From JBKBXU01 sp046313675 (GTDB taxonomy: Bacteria; Bacteroidota; Bacteroidia; Cytophagales; Cytophagaceae): a stretch of 14,080 bases of DNA. Below, in pieces: positions 8,034 to 14,080 of the stretch. The stretch's first letter is position 1, and each line of letters opens with the position of its first letter. The notes beneath the pieces were generated by a model, which saw only the letters and a list, made by a program, of their open reading frames with translations, made no database searches and was not told the origin of the DNA. The translations under genes were made by a program, and so were the position numbers. The stretch covers positions 1-14,080 of the forward strand of contig JBKBXU010000095.1 of NCBI GenBank assembly GCA_046313675.1, in the 5' to 3' direction.

Positions 8034-8066
8034 AGGCGCTTTGAGTTTTATTAAAGCGCCTTTTTT
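8034..8066 (+). terminator. Strong intrinsic terminator after htrA
   Basis: A perfect nine-pair stem, AGGCGCTTT (8034-8042) with AAAGCGCCT (8053-8061), encloses a 10-base loop. T8061-T8066 follows the GC-rich half of the stem. It ends the hsp20/htrA transcription unit 33 bases before the next gene, which leaves little room for a separate promoter for that gene. Confidence 0.92.
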
Positions 8067-8098
8067 CTTTAATTAGCTTTCCAATTTTTTATAGCATA

Positions 8099-9673
8099 AT
8101 GAAAATAGAAGTTACCAATCCGGATCCTAAGGAAGATATTGAAAAACTTTTGCAAAAGTTGAACCTGCAAAAGTATAATCCCTGCTATAGCACAGGGTTG
8201 AGGTTTTCATCCATTGGGAAGGGTAAGAGTCAGAAAAGCATCTATTCTCCTGTGAATGGGGAGCTGCTTGCCACTGTTGAATTGGCTGATCAGGCCGATT
8301 ATGAGTTGGTAGTTAAAGCTGCCGGAGAGGCATTTCCTTATTGGAGGAAAGTGCCTGCCCCCCAAAGAGGTGAAATTGTCAGACAGATCGGCGATAAACT
8401 TCGTGAGCATAAAGATTCCTTAGGACGTCTGGTAACCTATGAAACGGGGAAGATATTGGCTGAGGGACTAGGTGAGGTGCAGGAGATGATTGATATCTGT
8501 GATTTTGCGGTGGGGCTATCCCGACAATTATATGGACTTACTATGCATTCGGAACGGCCTGAGCACCGCATGTACGAACAATATCATCCGATGGGGATTT
8601 TGGGCATAATTAGCGCCTTTAATTTTCCTGTAGCTGTTTGGTCATGGAATGCCATGATTGCTGCCGTTTGTGGTGATGTTTGTATCTGGAAGCCTTCTGA
8701 AAAGACACCTTTGACAGCCATAGCTTGTCAGAACATTATACAGGATGTGTTAAAAAGTAATAAGCTCCCTGAAGGTGTATTTTCATATATTCAGGGAGGT
8801 GCTGATATAGGAAACCTTATTGCGGAGGACACACGGATACCTCTGGTATCAGCCACAGGTTCGGTGGCTATGGGTAAAAAGGTGGCAGCAAAAGTGGCAG
8901 CCCGATTGGGTAAATCACTGCTTGAATTAGGAGGGAATAATGCCATAATTATAACCGAAAATGCCAATATCGACCTTGCTATACGCGCTGTGGTTTTCGG
9001 AGCTGTTGGTACGTGTGGTCAGCGTTGTACCACCACCAGGCGTCTGATTGTCCACGAAAGCGTGTATGAAGGAGTAAAAGATAAGCTTAAGACCATTTAC
9101 CAGGGTTTGCCTATAGGAAGTCCATTGGAAGATAAGATTCTTGTTGGACCTTTGATTGACAAACAAGCTGTTGAGGGTTTTGAGCAGGCTTTAATAAATA
9201 TTGTTAAGGAAGGTGGTGCAGTTGTAACCGGAGGAGAGGTTTTAAAAGGAGAGGAATTTAAATCCGGCCTATATGTGAAACCTGCTCTGGTTGAAGCACG
9301 TAACGAATATCCTACGGTTCAGAAAGAAACCTTCGCTCCGATTTTATACCTGATAAAATATGAAGGAGAAGTAAGTAATGGAATTGAAATACAAAATGGT
9401 GTTCCTCAGGGGTTGTCATCGGCTATATTTTCTGATTCCATACGGGAGACGGAATTGTTTTTGTCTCATTCAGGATCTGACTGTGGTATAGCTAATATTA
9501 ATATTGGAACGTCAGGAGCAGAAATTGGTGGGGCTTTCGGAGGGGAAAAAGAAACCGGGGGAGGTAGAGAGTCCGGATCGGATTCCTGGAAGTTTTATAT
9601 GCGGAGGCAAACCAATACAATTAATTACAGTAAAGAACTTCCTTTGGCCCAAGGGATTCGCTTTGATTTATAA
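8099..9673 (+). CDS. ALDH7-type aldehyde dehydrogenase (likely aminoadipate-semialdehyde dehydrogenase)
   Basis: This 524-residue NAD(P)-dependent aldehyde dehydrogenase has the ALDH fold and catalytic set: N175 in the FNFP motif, K198 in WKPSEKTP (cofactor binding), general base E276 in LLELGGNN and nucleophile C310 in CGQRCTTTRR. E276 and C310 are 34 residues apart, as in canonical ALDHs. The double glycine-rich LELGGNNA and the CGQRCTTTRR context resemble family 7 (antiquitin/AmaB), which oxidises alpha-aminoadipate semialdehyde, in equilibrium with piperideine-6-carboxylate, in lysine degradation. No other lysine-degradation gene is in the window, so the substrate is inferred from family resemblance only. 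The start ATG at 8099 lies 33 bases after the htrA terminator; no good promoter fits in that space, so expression may depend on read-through or on a promoter overlapping the terminator. Confidence 0.85.
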   Translation: MKIEVTNPDPKEDIEKLLQKLNLQKYNPCYSTGLRFSSIGKGKSQKSIYSPVNGELLATVELADQADYELVVKAAGEAFPYWRKVPAPQRGEIVRQIGDKLREHKDSLGRLVTYETGKILAEGLGEVQEMIDICDFAVGLSRQLYGLTMHSERPEHRMYEQYHPMGILGIISAFNFPVAVWSWNAMIAAVCGDVCIWKPSEKTPLTAIACQNIIQDVLKSNKLPEGVFSYIQGGADIGNLIAEDTRIPLVSATGSVAMGKKVAAKVAARLGKSLLELGGNNAIIITENANIDLAIRAVVFGAVGTCGQRCTTTRRLIVHESVYEGVKDKLKTIYQGLPIGSPLEDKILVGPLIDKQAVEGFEQALINIVKEGGAVVTGGEVLKGEEFKSGLYVKPALVEARNEYPTVQKETFAPILYLIKYEGEVSNGIEIQNGVPQGLSSAIFSDSIRETELFLSHSGSDCGIANINIGTSGAEIGGAFGGEKETGGGRESGSDSWKFYMRRQTNTINYSKELPLAQGIRFDL

Positions 9674-9761
9674 TCTTTATGTTTGAATAGATTTATAATT
9701 TGCACTTGTGGATGAAATATATATATCTTAGTATAAATTTTTGAATATTAGAAATAATAAT

Positions 9762-10178
9762 ATGACAACAACTTCCGGTAATAAGTATCATGCAGTGATG
9801 TTGGTTGATGACAACGAAATTGATAATTTGATCAATCAAAAAATGATTGAAGCATCTAACCTGTGTGAACACATCTTTGTGCATTCCGGTGCTAAGAGTG
9901 CTATAGAGTTTTTAAAAAATATTGAAAAGCTTGCGAAGGGGCCTGTTGATATGTTTCTTCCAGAAGTTATATTCTTAGATATAGATATGCCCCTGATGGA
10001 TGGTTTTCAGTTTTTGGATGAGTTTGAAAAATTATCTGACAGTATTAAGGCTCAGTGTAAGGTAGTTATGTTGACATCATCGCTTAATCCTCAGGATATG
10101 AACAAAGCAAAGAAGAACCAATATGTATTGAAATACATAAATAAACCTTTGACTCAGGAAAACCTTAAGAAACTTTAG
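9762..10178 (+). CDS. Orphan single-domain response regulator (CheY-like)
   Basis: This is a receiver domain with no output domain. A TTG start at 9741 is possible, but I chose ATG 9762 (138 residues) because the extra seven codons are low-complexity and overlap promoter-like AT-rich sequence. In the shorter numbering, the acidic pair is D16-D17 in LVDDNE, the phospho-acceptor is D73 in FLDIDMPLMDGF, the switch T105 lies in MLTSS and the conserved lysine K128 in INKPL. All key receiver residues are therefore present and phosphorylation should work. No histidine kinase is adjacent, so its partner is elsewhere; such stand-alone receivers are common in Bacteroidota. An AT-rich TAAATTTT (9734-9741) with TTG at 9706-9708 is a weak promoter candidate. 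It converges with the unknown gene on the minus strand. Confidence 0.9.
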   Translation: MTTTSGNKYHAVMLVDDNEIDNLINQKMIEASNLCEHIFVHSGAKSAIEFLKNIEKLAKGPVDMFLPEVIFLDIDMPLMDGFQFLDEFEKLSDSIKAQCKVVMLTSSLNPQDMNKAKKNQYVLKYINKPLTQENLKKL

Positions 10179-10190
10179 CAGTCCTTTATA

Positions 10191-10227
10191 AATGAAAAAG
10201 TCCTGTTAGAAGCAGGATCTTTTCATT
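10191..10227. terminator. Bidirectional terminator between convergent genes
   Basis: A 15-position stem pairs 10191-10205 (ending TCCTG) with 10213-10227 (starting CAGGA) around a 7-base loop, with one G-U pair and one A-C mismatch. The outer half is A-rich on one side and T-rich on the other, so it gives a U-rich tail in both directions. It lies 13 bases after the response-regulator stop and immediately beside the stop of the minus-strand gene, serving both. Confidence 0.85.
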
Positions 10228-11664
10228 TTATGATAAGCGACTTACAAAATCACCATCCCTTTTTATATATTTTAACGGATAGAAGTAGGTATGATAAACC
10301 CGATTAAGTTTATTAACATATCCTTGTATTTTCGAAGCCTTATTTTTCTTTACATCATTTAACGATGTTTTAAGAATTTTTGTGAAAATTAATATGTGCT
10401 GGCAATTTTGTTTACCTAATAACCTTACCTGTCTCTGTATACTGTTTACCAGTTGGTTGAATAGGTCATGATCCTCCATCAGGCAGTATTGGAGGGCAAG
10501 AAGAAGTTTAATTTCCAGTTGGGTATATGGAATTTTCTTCATGCTTAATTCATTCAACATATTGTTGATCCACCTGGCTGATTCATCATATTTATTTGCA
10601 TAATAGCAACTGATTGCCCTATAAAGCACATATATAACAAACTGAGGGACATTGTTTTTGTCCAGTTCAAAATCCTCAAAGAATTTTTTATTCTCTTCAT
10701 ACATTTCATGCTCCGTCTCCAATCGCATGTTTCGTTCCATTTTGGTTAAAAGGAATTGAGGAGGAAATGTGTAAAGGCTATAATTAGTTAGCAGGATAGG
10801 CGAAGATTCATTGACATCTTCAAAATATTTTTCTGCTTTTTTATATATGTTCTGCCTCGAATAATATTCAAATTTCAGGTATTCAAAGACCAGTTTGAGG
10901 TGGTAATAAATTGAATCCAGATAATATTGGTCAAATATTTTTTGAATCTTTTCAAAGATCTCTTCAATAGGCTCGTCTTCTTCCCTGGCCTTATTTGGTT
11001 CTATATAAAGCCGGTGAAAAATGTTGATGCAGCTTTGGTTGACATACATCCTGTGAGACTGATATAGTTTGGTGATGTTTTCAATCTCGTCTTTAAGAAG
11101 GGTCAGCCCTAGTTTATCCGTTTCGTCATTGCTCAACAGATAATTGCCATATTTTTTAAAGTATTCCGCGATTAGGTCTTCCGATTTATCCAAAGCCAAC
11201 ATGTAGGCTACATGCCTGTTGTAGAGCTGGGAATACGAATACTGATCAGGAGAGTTTATCTGAAGTTTTTTTAATGTTTTATAAACAATGGTCAATTCAT
11301 TTGAAAGGTCATAGTCAAGCAGCTCTTTTTCTAGCTTTTTCAGAGTAGCAATGGCAATGGCTTTTTTCTTAGTAAAGATAATCTCGTTTATAGTTGCAAC
11401 TTTTTTCAAAAGGGAAGTTCTCGGACTTTCCATTTGCTGCAAAAGATATTCTTCAATTTTTTGATTTAGGCGTGAACGCAAAGTGTAGTATGCATTGGTA
11501 TTCACATCCAGCTCATCCATGATTTTGGCATCAGATAGTTGCTTCTCACGCATGAATTTTAGCAGGTATGCAGATTTTTCCGCATTGCTTTCCATTAAAG
11601 ATTCATAGATAGACTGAAAATCTTTTTGGGAAAGTTGTTTGATGATGTTTTTTAATTTTGACAT
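10228..11664 (-). CDS. Unknown helical protein: HTH-like N-terminus plus TPR-like solenoid
   Basis: I do not recognise a characterised family. The 478-residue protein has no signal peptide, no membrane segment and no enzymatic motif, so it is probably cytoplasmic. Residues 1-40 are helical (MSKLKNIIKQLSQKDF onward). Residues 43-75 (LSDAKIMDELDV, then NTNAYYTLRSRL) read as a helix-turn-helix resembling sigma region 4, with a polar recognition helix. The remaining ~400 residues are almost entirely amphipathic helices with repeated aromatic/alanine spacing (for example RAISCYYANKYDESARWINNML at about residues 355-376, paraphrased region), as in TPR-like solenoids. It is rich in lysine, tyrosine and asparagine. 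The ATG at 11664 is the natural start; a minus-strand TACATTTG box lies about 50 bases upstream. It is transcribed alone and ends at the shared terminator. A DNA-binding or signalling scaffold role is plausible but unproven. Confidence 0.8.
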   Translation of the reverse strand: MSKLKNIIKQLSQKDFQSIYESLMESNAEKSAYLLKFMREKQLSDAKIMDELDVNTNAYYTLRSRLNQKIEEYLLQQMESPRTSLLKKVATINEIIFTKKKAIAIATLKKLEKELLDYDLSNELTIVYKTLKKLQINSPDQYSYSQLYNRHVAYMLALDKSEDLIAEYFKKYGNYLLSNDETDKLGLTLLKDEIENITKLYQSHRMYVNQSCINIFHRLYIEPNKAREEDEPIEEIFEKIQKIFDQYYLDSIYYHLKLVFEYLKFEYYSRQNIYKKAEKYFEDVNESSPILLTNYSLYTFPPQFLLTKMERNMRLETEHEMYEENKKFFEDFELDKNNVPQFVIYVLYRAISCYYANKYDESARWINNMLNELSMKKIPYTQLEIKLLLALQYCLMEDHDLFNQLVNSIQRQVRLLGKQNCQHILIFTKILKTSLNDVKKNKASKIQGYVNKLNRVYHTYFYPLKYIKRDGDFVSRLS

Positions 11665-11714
11665 TAATTCGCCTGGAACAAATAATGAAATCTATTTTTA
11701 AAAATTATACTACT

Positions 11715-11722
11715 CAAATGTA
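11715..11722 (-). promoter_or_regulatory. Candidate -7 box for the unknown minus-strand gene
   Basis: Read on the minus strand this is TACATTTG, a perfect TAnnTTTG match, about 50 bases upstream of the start codon. The expected TTG about 20 bases further upstream is absent; a poly-A/T tract lies there instead. The motif is short and the region AT-rich, so confidence is modest. Confidence 0.35.
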
Positions 11723-12005
11723 AAAAAAAACGCTGTTAAAAAAAGGGTGAATTATTTAAAAAGCTGTTTTTTTAATGGTTTTTTTAACTTTTTTAGATCT
11801 TGTTTATAAATTAAACAATGGCTTTCAACTAAAAGTTTACCTGAAAGGACATTTATTTTTCTGATAGCCAATCAAGTAATTTATTTATCTCAGCTAATAC
11901 TGCGTATCACGTATATTTAAGAGAAAGGTTGCGAATAGTGGATAAGTATTTATATCTCCATACAAACATATTTTTAATATCCTTTTTAAAACTTAAAAAA
12001 GTAAA

Positions 12006-12041
12006 TATATTTGCATTCTTAAATTTCAAATTATACTTTTT
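12006..12041 (+). promoter_or_regulatory. Candidate promoter(s) of tRNA-Ala
   Basis: Two overlapping readings exist. TTTG (12010-12013) with TACTTTTT (12034-12041), 20 bases apart, matches the Bacteroidota pattern at seven of eight -7 positions and would start the transcript near 12046, about 35 bases before the tRNA. Alternatively TATATTTG (12006-12013) is itself a perfect -7 box, but has no TTG upstream at the right distance. Confidence 0.45.
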
Positions 12042-12080
12042 AAGGTTTTAATTCAATATTAAGAATTAAAAATTAAAAAA

Positions 12081-12154
<74 letters not shown>

Positions 12155-12161
12155 CAAAGAG

Positions 12162-12190
12162 CCTTTCAGTTTTTACTGGGAGGTTTTTTT
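12162..12190 (+). terminator. Intrinsic terminator of tRNA-Ala
   Basis: CCTTTCAGT (12162-12170) pairs over nine positions with ACTGGGAGG (12175-12183), including two G-U pairs, around a TTTT loop, followed by seven T (12184-12190). It lies eight bases after the tRNA, so the tRNA is a single-gene transcript. Confidence 0.9.
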
Positions 12191-12199
12191 ATTTTATTC

Positions 12200-12218
12200 T
12201 AACTCAACTGACAGAGCG
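12200..12218 (+). pseudogene. Possible tRNA D-arm relic
   Basis: TAACTCAACTGACAGAGCG resembles the D-arm of the neighbouring tRNA-Ala (12088-12107). The differences are three G-to-A changes and one missing base. No matching anticodon arm, T arm or acceptor stem can be found around it, so it is not a working tRNA. It may be a decayed tandem tRNA copy or chance. Confidence 0.25.
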
Positions 12219-12259
12219 TCCCGCAAGTAATCCGTAATAAAAGCTAGGTAATTTATATT

Positions 12260-12778
12260 CTATAAAACCCTGACGGCTTTGACAAATACTGATTTGTAAT
12301 AAGGTGCGTAAAGATTTTCCTCAATTACACCGGCTTTTGTAGAGGCATGAATGAACTGTACATTGTCTTTACCTTTCACTTCTGTGACTATTCCGACATG
12401 CGAAACTTTTCCAGATCCGTTTTTAAATGAAAAAAACACCAGATCTCCGGCTTGTACATCGGATAGTTTTATTGTTTTTCCCTGTGTACTTTGGGCAGCA
12501 CTTGTTCTTGGAAGTTCAATATTTACGGCTCTAAATGCAGTACTGGTCAAGCCGGAACAGTCCATTCCAGCTTTTGTGGTGCCTCCGAACTTATACTTGG
12601 TTCCGGTATAATAACGGGCAGTACTTATGACTTTATCTGCTCTGCTATCAACCTGAGTTCTTGGTTTTGCAGGGCTATACGTTGATGAAGTTTTTTTTGA
12701 GCTTTTGCAGGAAACCAGGGCGAGTGCTAAAAGCGTTATAAAAGAAAATAATTTAATATTTTTACGGATGGTTCTCAT
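12260..12778 (-). CDS. NlpC/P60 family lipoprotein (peptidoglycan endopeptidase)
   Basis: This 172-residue envelope lipoprotein should cut peptide stems of peptidoglycan, typically the D-Glu-to-diamino-acid bond. Residues 1-23 are a lipoprotein signal peptide (MRTIRKNIK, a hydrophobic run, then lipobox LVSC) with the lipidated cysteine at C24. A short serine/lysine-rich linker (25-45) leads to the NlpC/P60 domain (about 47-170). The catalytic set is visible: C74 in MDCSG, H127 in SHVGIV and H144 in FIHAS as the third residue. The residues after C24 (KSSKK) are basic, not the acidic surface-export signal of Bacteroidota, so it probably faces the periplasm. It is divergent from glcD; a near-perfect promoter lies directly upstream, giving a leader of only a few bases. 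No clear terminator is visible after the TAG stop. Confidence 0.93.
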   Translation of the reverse strand: MRTIRKNIKLFSFITLLALALVSCKSSKKTSSTYSPAKPRTQVDSRADKVISTARYYTGTKYKFGGTTKAGMDCSGLTSTAFRAVNIELPRTSAAQSTQGKTIKLSDVQAGDLVFFSFKNGSGKVSHVGIVTEVKGKDNVQFIHASTKAGVIEENLYAPYYKSVFVKAVRVL

Positions 12779-12788
12779 TTAACAGGAA

Positions 12789-12820
12789 CAAAGGTATATA
12801 ATTTCTCTATTAATGTCCAA
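12789..12820 (-). promoter_or_regulatory. Promoter of the NlpC/P60 gene
   Basis: On the minus strand, TTG (12820-12818), a 21-base spacer and TACCTTTG (12796-12789) match the Bacteroidota promoter pattern at every defined position. Transcription would begin about 12785, only some six bases before the start codon at 12778. The TTG lies inside codons 2-3 of the divergent glcD gene, so the two genes share this control region. Confidence 0.6.
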
Positions 12821-14080
12821 TAAAGTAACAGGAGTTCATTTATTTGATGAACTTTGTAAAATAGTAGGTTCAGAATATGTTTTCCTGGATAAGGAGACCT
12901 TGTTCCAATATTCACACGATGAGACAGAAGACCTTTCATATCTTCCGGAGATCGTGGTTAAGCCGGGTAGTGCTGAAGAAATAGGCCGGATTTTAATCTT
13001 TTGCAATCACGAAAAAATTCCTGTTACCCCTCGTGGAGCCGGTACAGGCTTAAGCGGAGGGGCTTTGCCTGTTTGCGGCGGTGTTTTACTTTCTATGGAA
13101 AGATTTAATGAAATTATAGAGATTGATGAGAAAAACTTTCAGGCTACGGTGGAGTCTGGTGTAATTACGGAGGTTTTTCAGGATGCTGTCAAGCGTAAGG
13201 GTTTATATTATCCCCCGGATCCATCCAGCCGGGGGAGTTGCTTTCTTGGTGGAAATCTTGCGGAGTCTTCAGGTGGCCCCAGGGCTGTTAAATATGGAAT
13301 TACGCGTGACTATGTGTTGAACCTGGAGGTGGTTTTGCCCACCGGAGAGATCGTATGGACAGGAGCGAATGTTTTAAAAAACTCTACAGGGTATAATTTG
13401 ACTCAGTTGATGATTGGTAGCGAGGGTACGCTTGGGATTATAACCAAAATAGTATTCAAGTTAATTCCTCATCCCGACCAGGACTTGGTGCTCCTTGTGC
13501 CATTTAAACGGATCGAAGATGCTTGTGAAGCGGTTTCTGCTATATTTAAGGCTGGAATTACTCCTTCCGCATTGGAATTTATGGAAAAAGATGCCATTCT
13601 ATGGAGCGCCCAATACCTGAATTTGCCCATGCCTGTTTTAGATGACATAGAGGCGCATCTCCTGATCGAGGTTGATGGAAATGATCTGAATGTTCTATAT
13701 ACTGAAATCGAGAAAGTGTTTTCAGTGGTAGATGCTTACAACATTGGAGAACCTTTGCTTGGAGAGAATTCACGGCAGAAGGAGGGACTTTGGAAATTAA
13801 GAAGAAATGTCGCTCATGCGGTTAAAGTGAATTCCATTTATAAGGAGGAAGATACGGTAGTGCCCAGAGGTAGTTTGCCTCAGTTGATTAAAGGGGTTAA
13901 GGAAATTGGCGAGAGGTATGGGTTTAAATCGGTGTGTTATGGCCATGCAGGAGACGGAAATTTGCACATTAATATCATAAAAGGCGAGCTTAGTAAAGAA
14001 CAATGGGAGGTTAATGTGACAGAAGGAATTAAGGATATTTTTAAATTATGTGTAGCTTTGAAAGGTACTATTTCAGGTGA
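12813..14080 (+). CDS. glcD: FAD-linked oxidase, GlcD/D-lactate dehydrogenase type (3' truncated by window)
   Basis: The frame opens at ATG 12813 and runs off the window end in GTISG, so 422 residues are visible of roughly 460. This family oxidises 2-hydroxy acids such as glycolate or D-lactate with FAD and passes electrons to the respiratory chain. The PCMH-type FAD-binding domain (about residues 45-220) contains PRGAGTGLSGG (73-83), YPPDPSS (133-139), GGNLAESSGGPRAVKYG (146-162) and IGSEGTLGI (201-209). The C-terminal oxidase domain holds the YGHAGDGNLHINI motif with the likely metal-binding histidines. The DETEDLSYLPE start region (36-46) is typical of the bacterial glycolate-oxidase/D-lactate-dehydrogenase branch. 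Glycolate versus D-lactate cannot be settled here, and no glcE/glcF partners are in view. It shares a 34-base divergent region with the NlpC/P60 gene. Confidence 0.9.
   Translation, partial: MSNKVTGVHLFDELCKIVGSEYVFLDKETLFQYSHDETEDLSYLPEIVVKPGSAEEIGRILIFCNHEKIPVTPRGAGTGLSGGALPVCGGVLLSMERFNEIIEIDEKNFQATVESGVITEVFQDAVKRKGLYYPPDPSSRGSCFLGGNLAESSGGPRAVKYGITRDYVLNLEVVLPTGEIVWTGANVLKNSTGYNLTQLMIGSEGTLGIITKIVFKLIPHPDQDLVLLVPFKRIEDACEAVSAIFKAGITPSALEFMEKDAILWSAQYLNLPMPVLDDIEAHLLIEVDGNDLNVLYTEIEKVFSVVDAYNIGEPLLGENSRQKEGLWKLRRNVAHAVKVNSIYKEEDTVVPRGSLPQLIKGVKEIGERYGFKSVCYGHAGDGNLHINIIKGELSKEQWEVNVTEGIKDIFKLCVALKGTISG

Larger units (their letters stand above)
11665..12080. other. 416-base AT-rich gap between the unknown gene and tRNA-Ala
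   Basis: No credible coding frame is visible on either strand. The part nearest the minus-strand gene carries its candidate promoter and several long A- and T-tracts: GTTAAAAAAA (11735-11744) is the exact reverse complement of TTTTTTTAAC (11779-11788), and TTTTTTTAA also occurs at 11767-11775. The middle (about 11820-11960) shows nothing I can name. The right end carries promoter-like boxes for tRNA-Ala. Confidence 0.6.

Noticed and set aside
9741..9761. TTG start extending the response regulator by seven codons
   Set aside because: The extension is asparagine-rich low complexity in AT-rich DNA that may be the promoter; ATG 9762 gives a normal receiver length.

Overview
The window is a stretch of chromosome from a gliding-type member of the Bacteroidota, probably in or near the Cytophagales. 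The evidence is the C-terminal half of SprA (the type IX secretion outer-membrane translocon), several copies of the Bacteroidota promoter pattern (TTG, about 20 bases, TAnnTTTG), mostly SD-less gene starts, low GC and the family types of the other genes. Nothing looks mobile: there is no transposase, integrase, phage gene or CRISPR array. Both end genes are cut by the window edges.

Layout: (1) 1-5676, + strand: the sprA 3' part, then a tight gcvH - vanZ-like - M28 peptidase operon whose genes overlap by one base (TAATG) and which has its own candidate promoter just after the sprA stop. (2) 5677-8066, + strand: a protein-quality-control pair, a small heat-shock protein (Hsp20) and a periplasmic HtrA/Deg protease, closed by a strong terminator. 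(3) 8099-10178, + strand: an ALDH7-type aldehyde dehydrogenase and an orphan CheY-like response regulator. (4) 10228-11664, - strand: a large helical protein of unknown function, convergent with the response regulator across a shared bidirectional terminator. (5) 11665-12190: a 416-base AT-rich gap, then tRNA-Ala(GGC) and its terminator. (6) 12260-14080: a divergent pair, an NlpC/P60 lipoprotein (-) and a GlcD-type FAD oxidase (+, truncated by the window end), sharing a 34-base intergenic region.

Most of the window is ordinary envelope, housekeeping and stress biology. The most interesting signal is in the hsp20 leader. The gene has a strong Shine-Dalgarno sequence, unusual for this phylum, and a perfect 7-base anti-SD segment lies about 40 bases upstream and could pair with it, which looks like a candidate RNA thermometer. 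Directly after hsp20 there is a second copy of the same SD 9-mer, a 15-codon mini-ORF and a 9-bp inverted repeat before the Deg protease gene. The unknown protein on the minus strand, with an HTH-like N-terminus and a solenoid-like body, is the best candidate for an undescribed regulator. A D-arm-like tRNA relic beside tRNA-Ala is a smaller curiosity.
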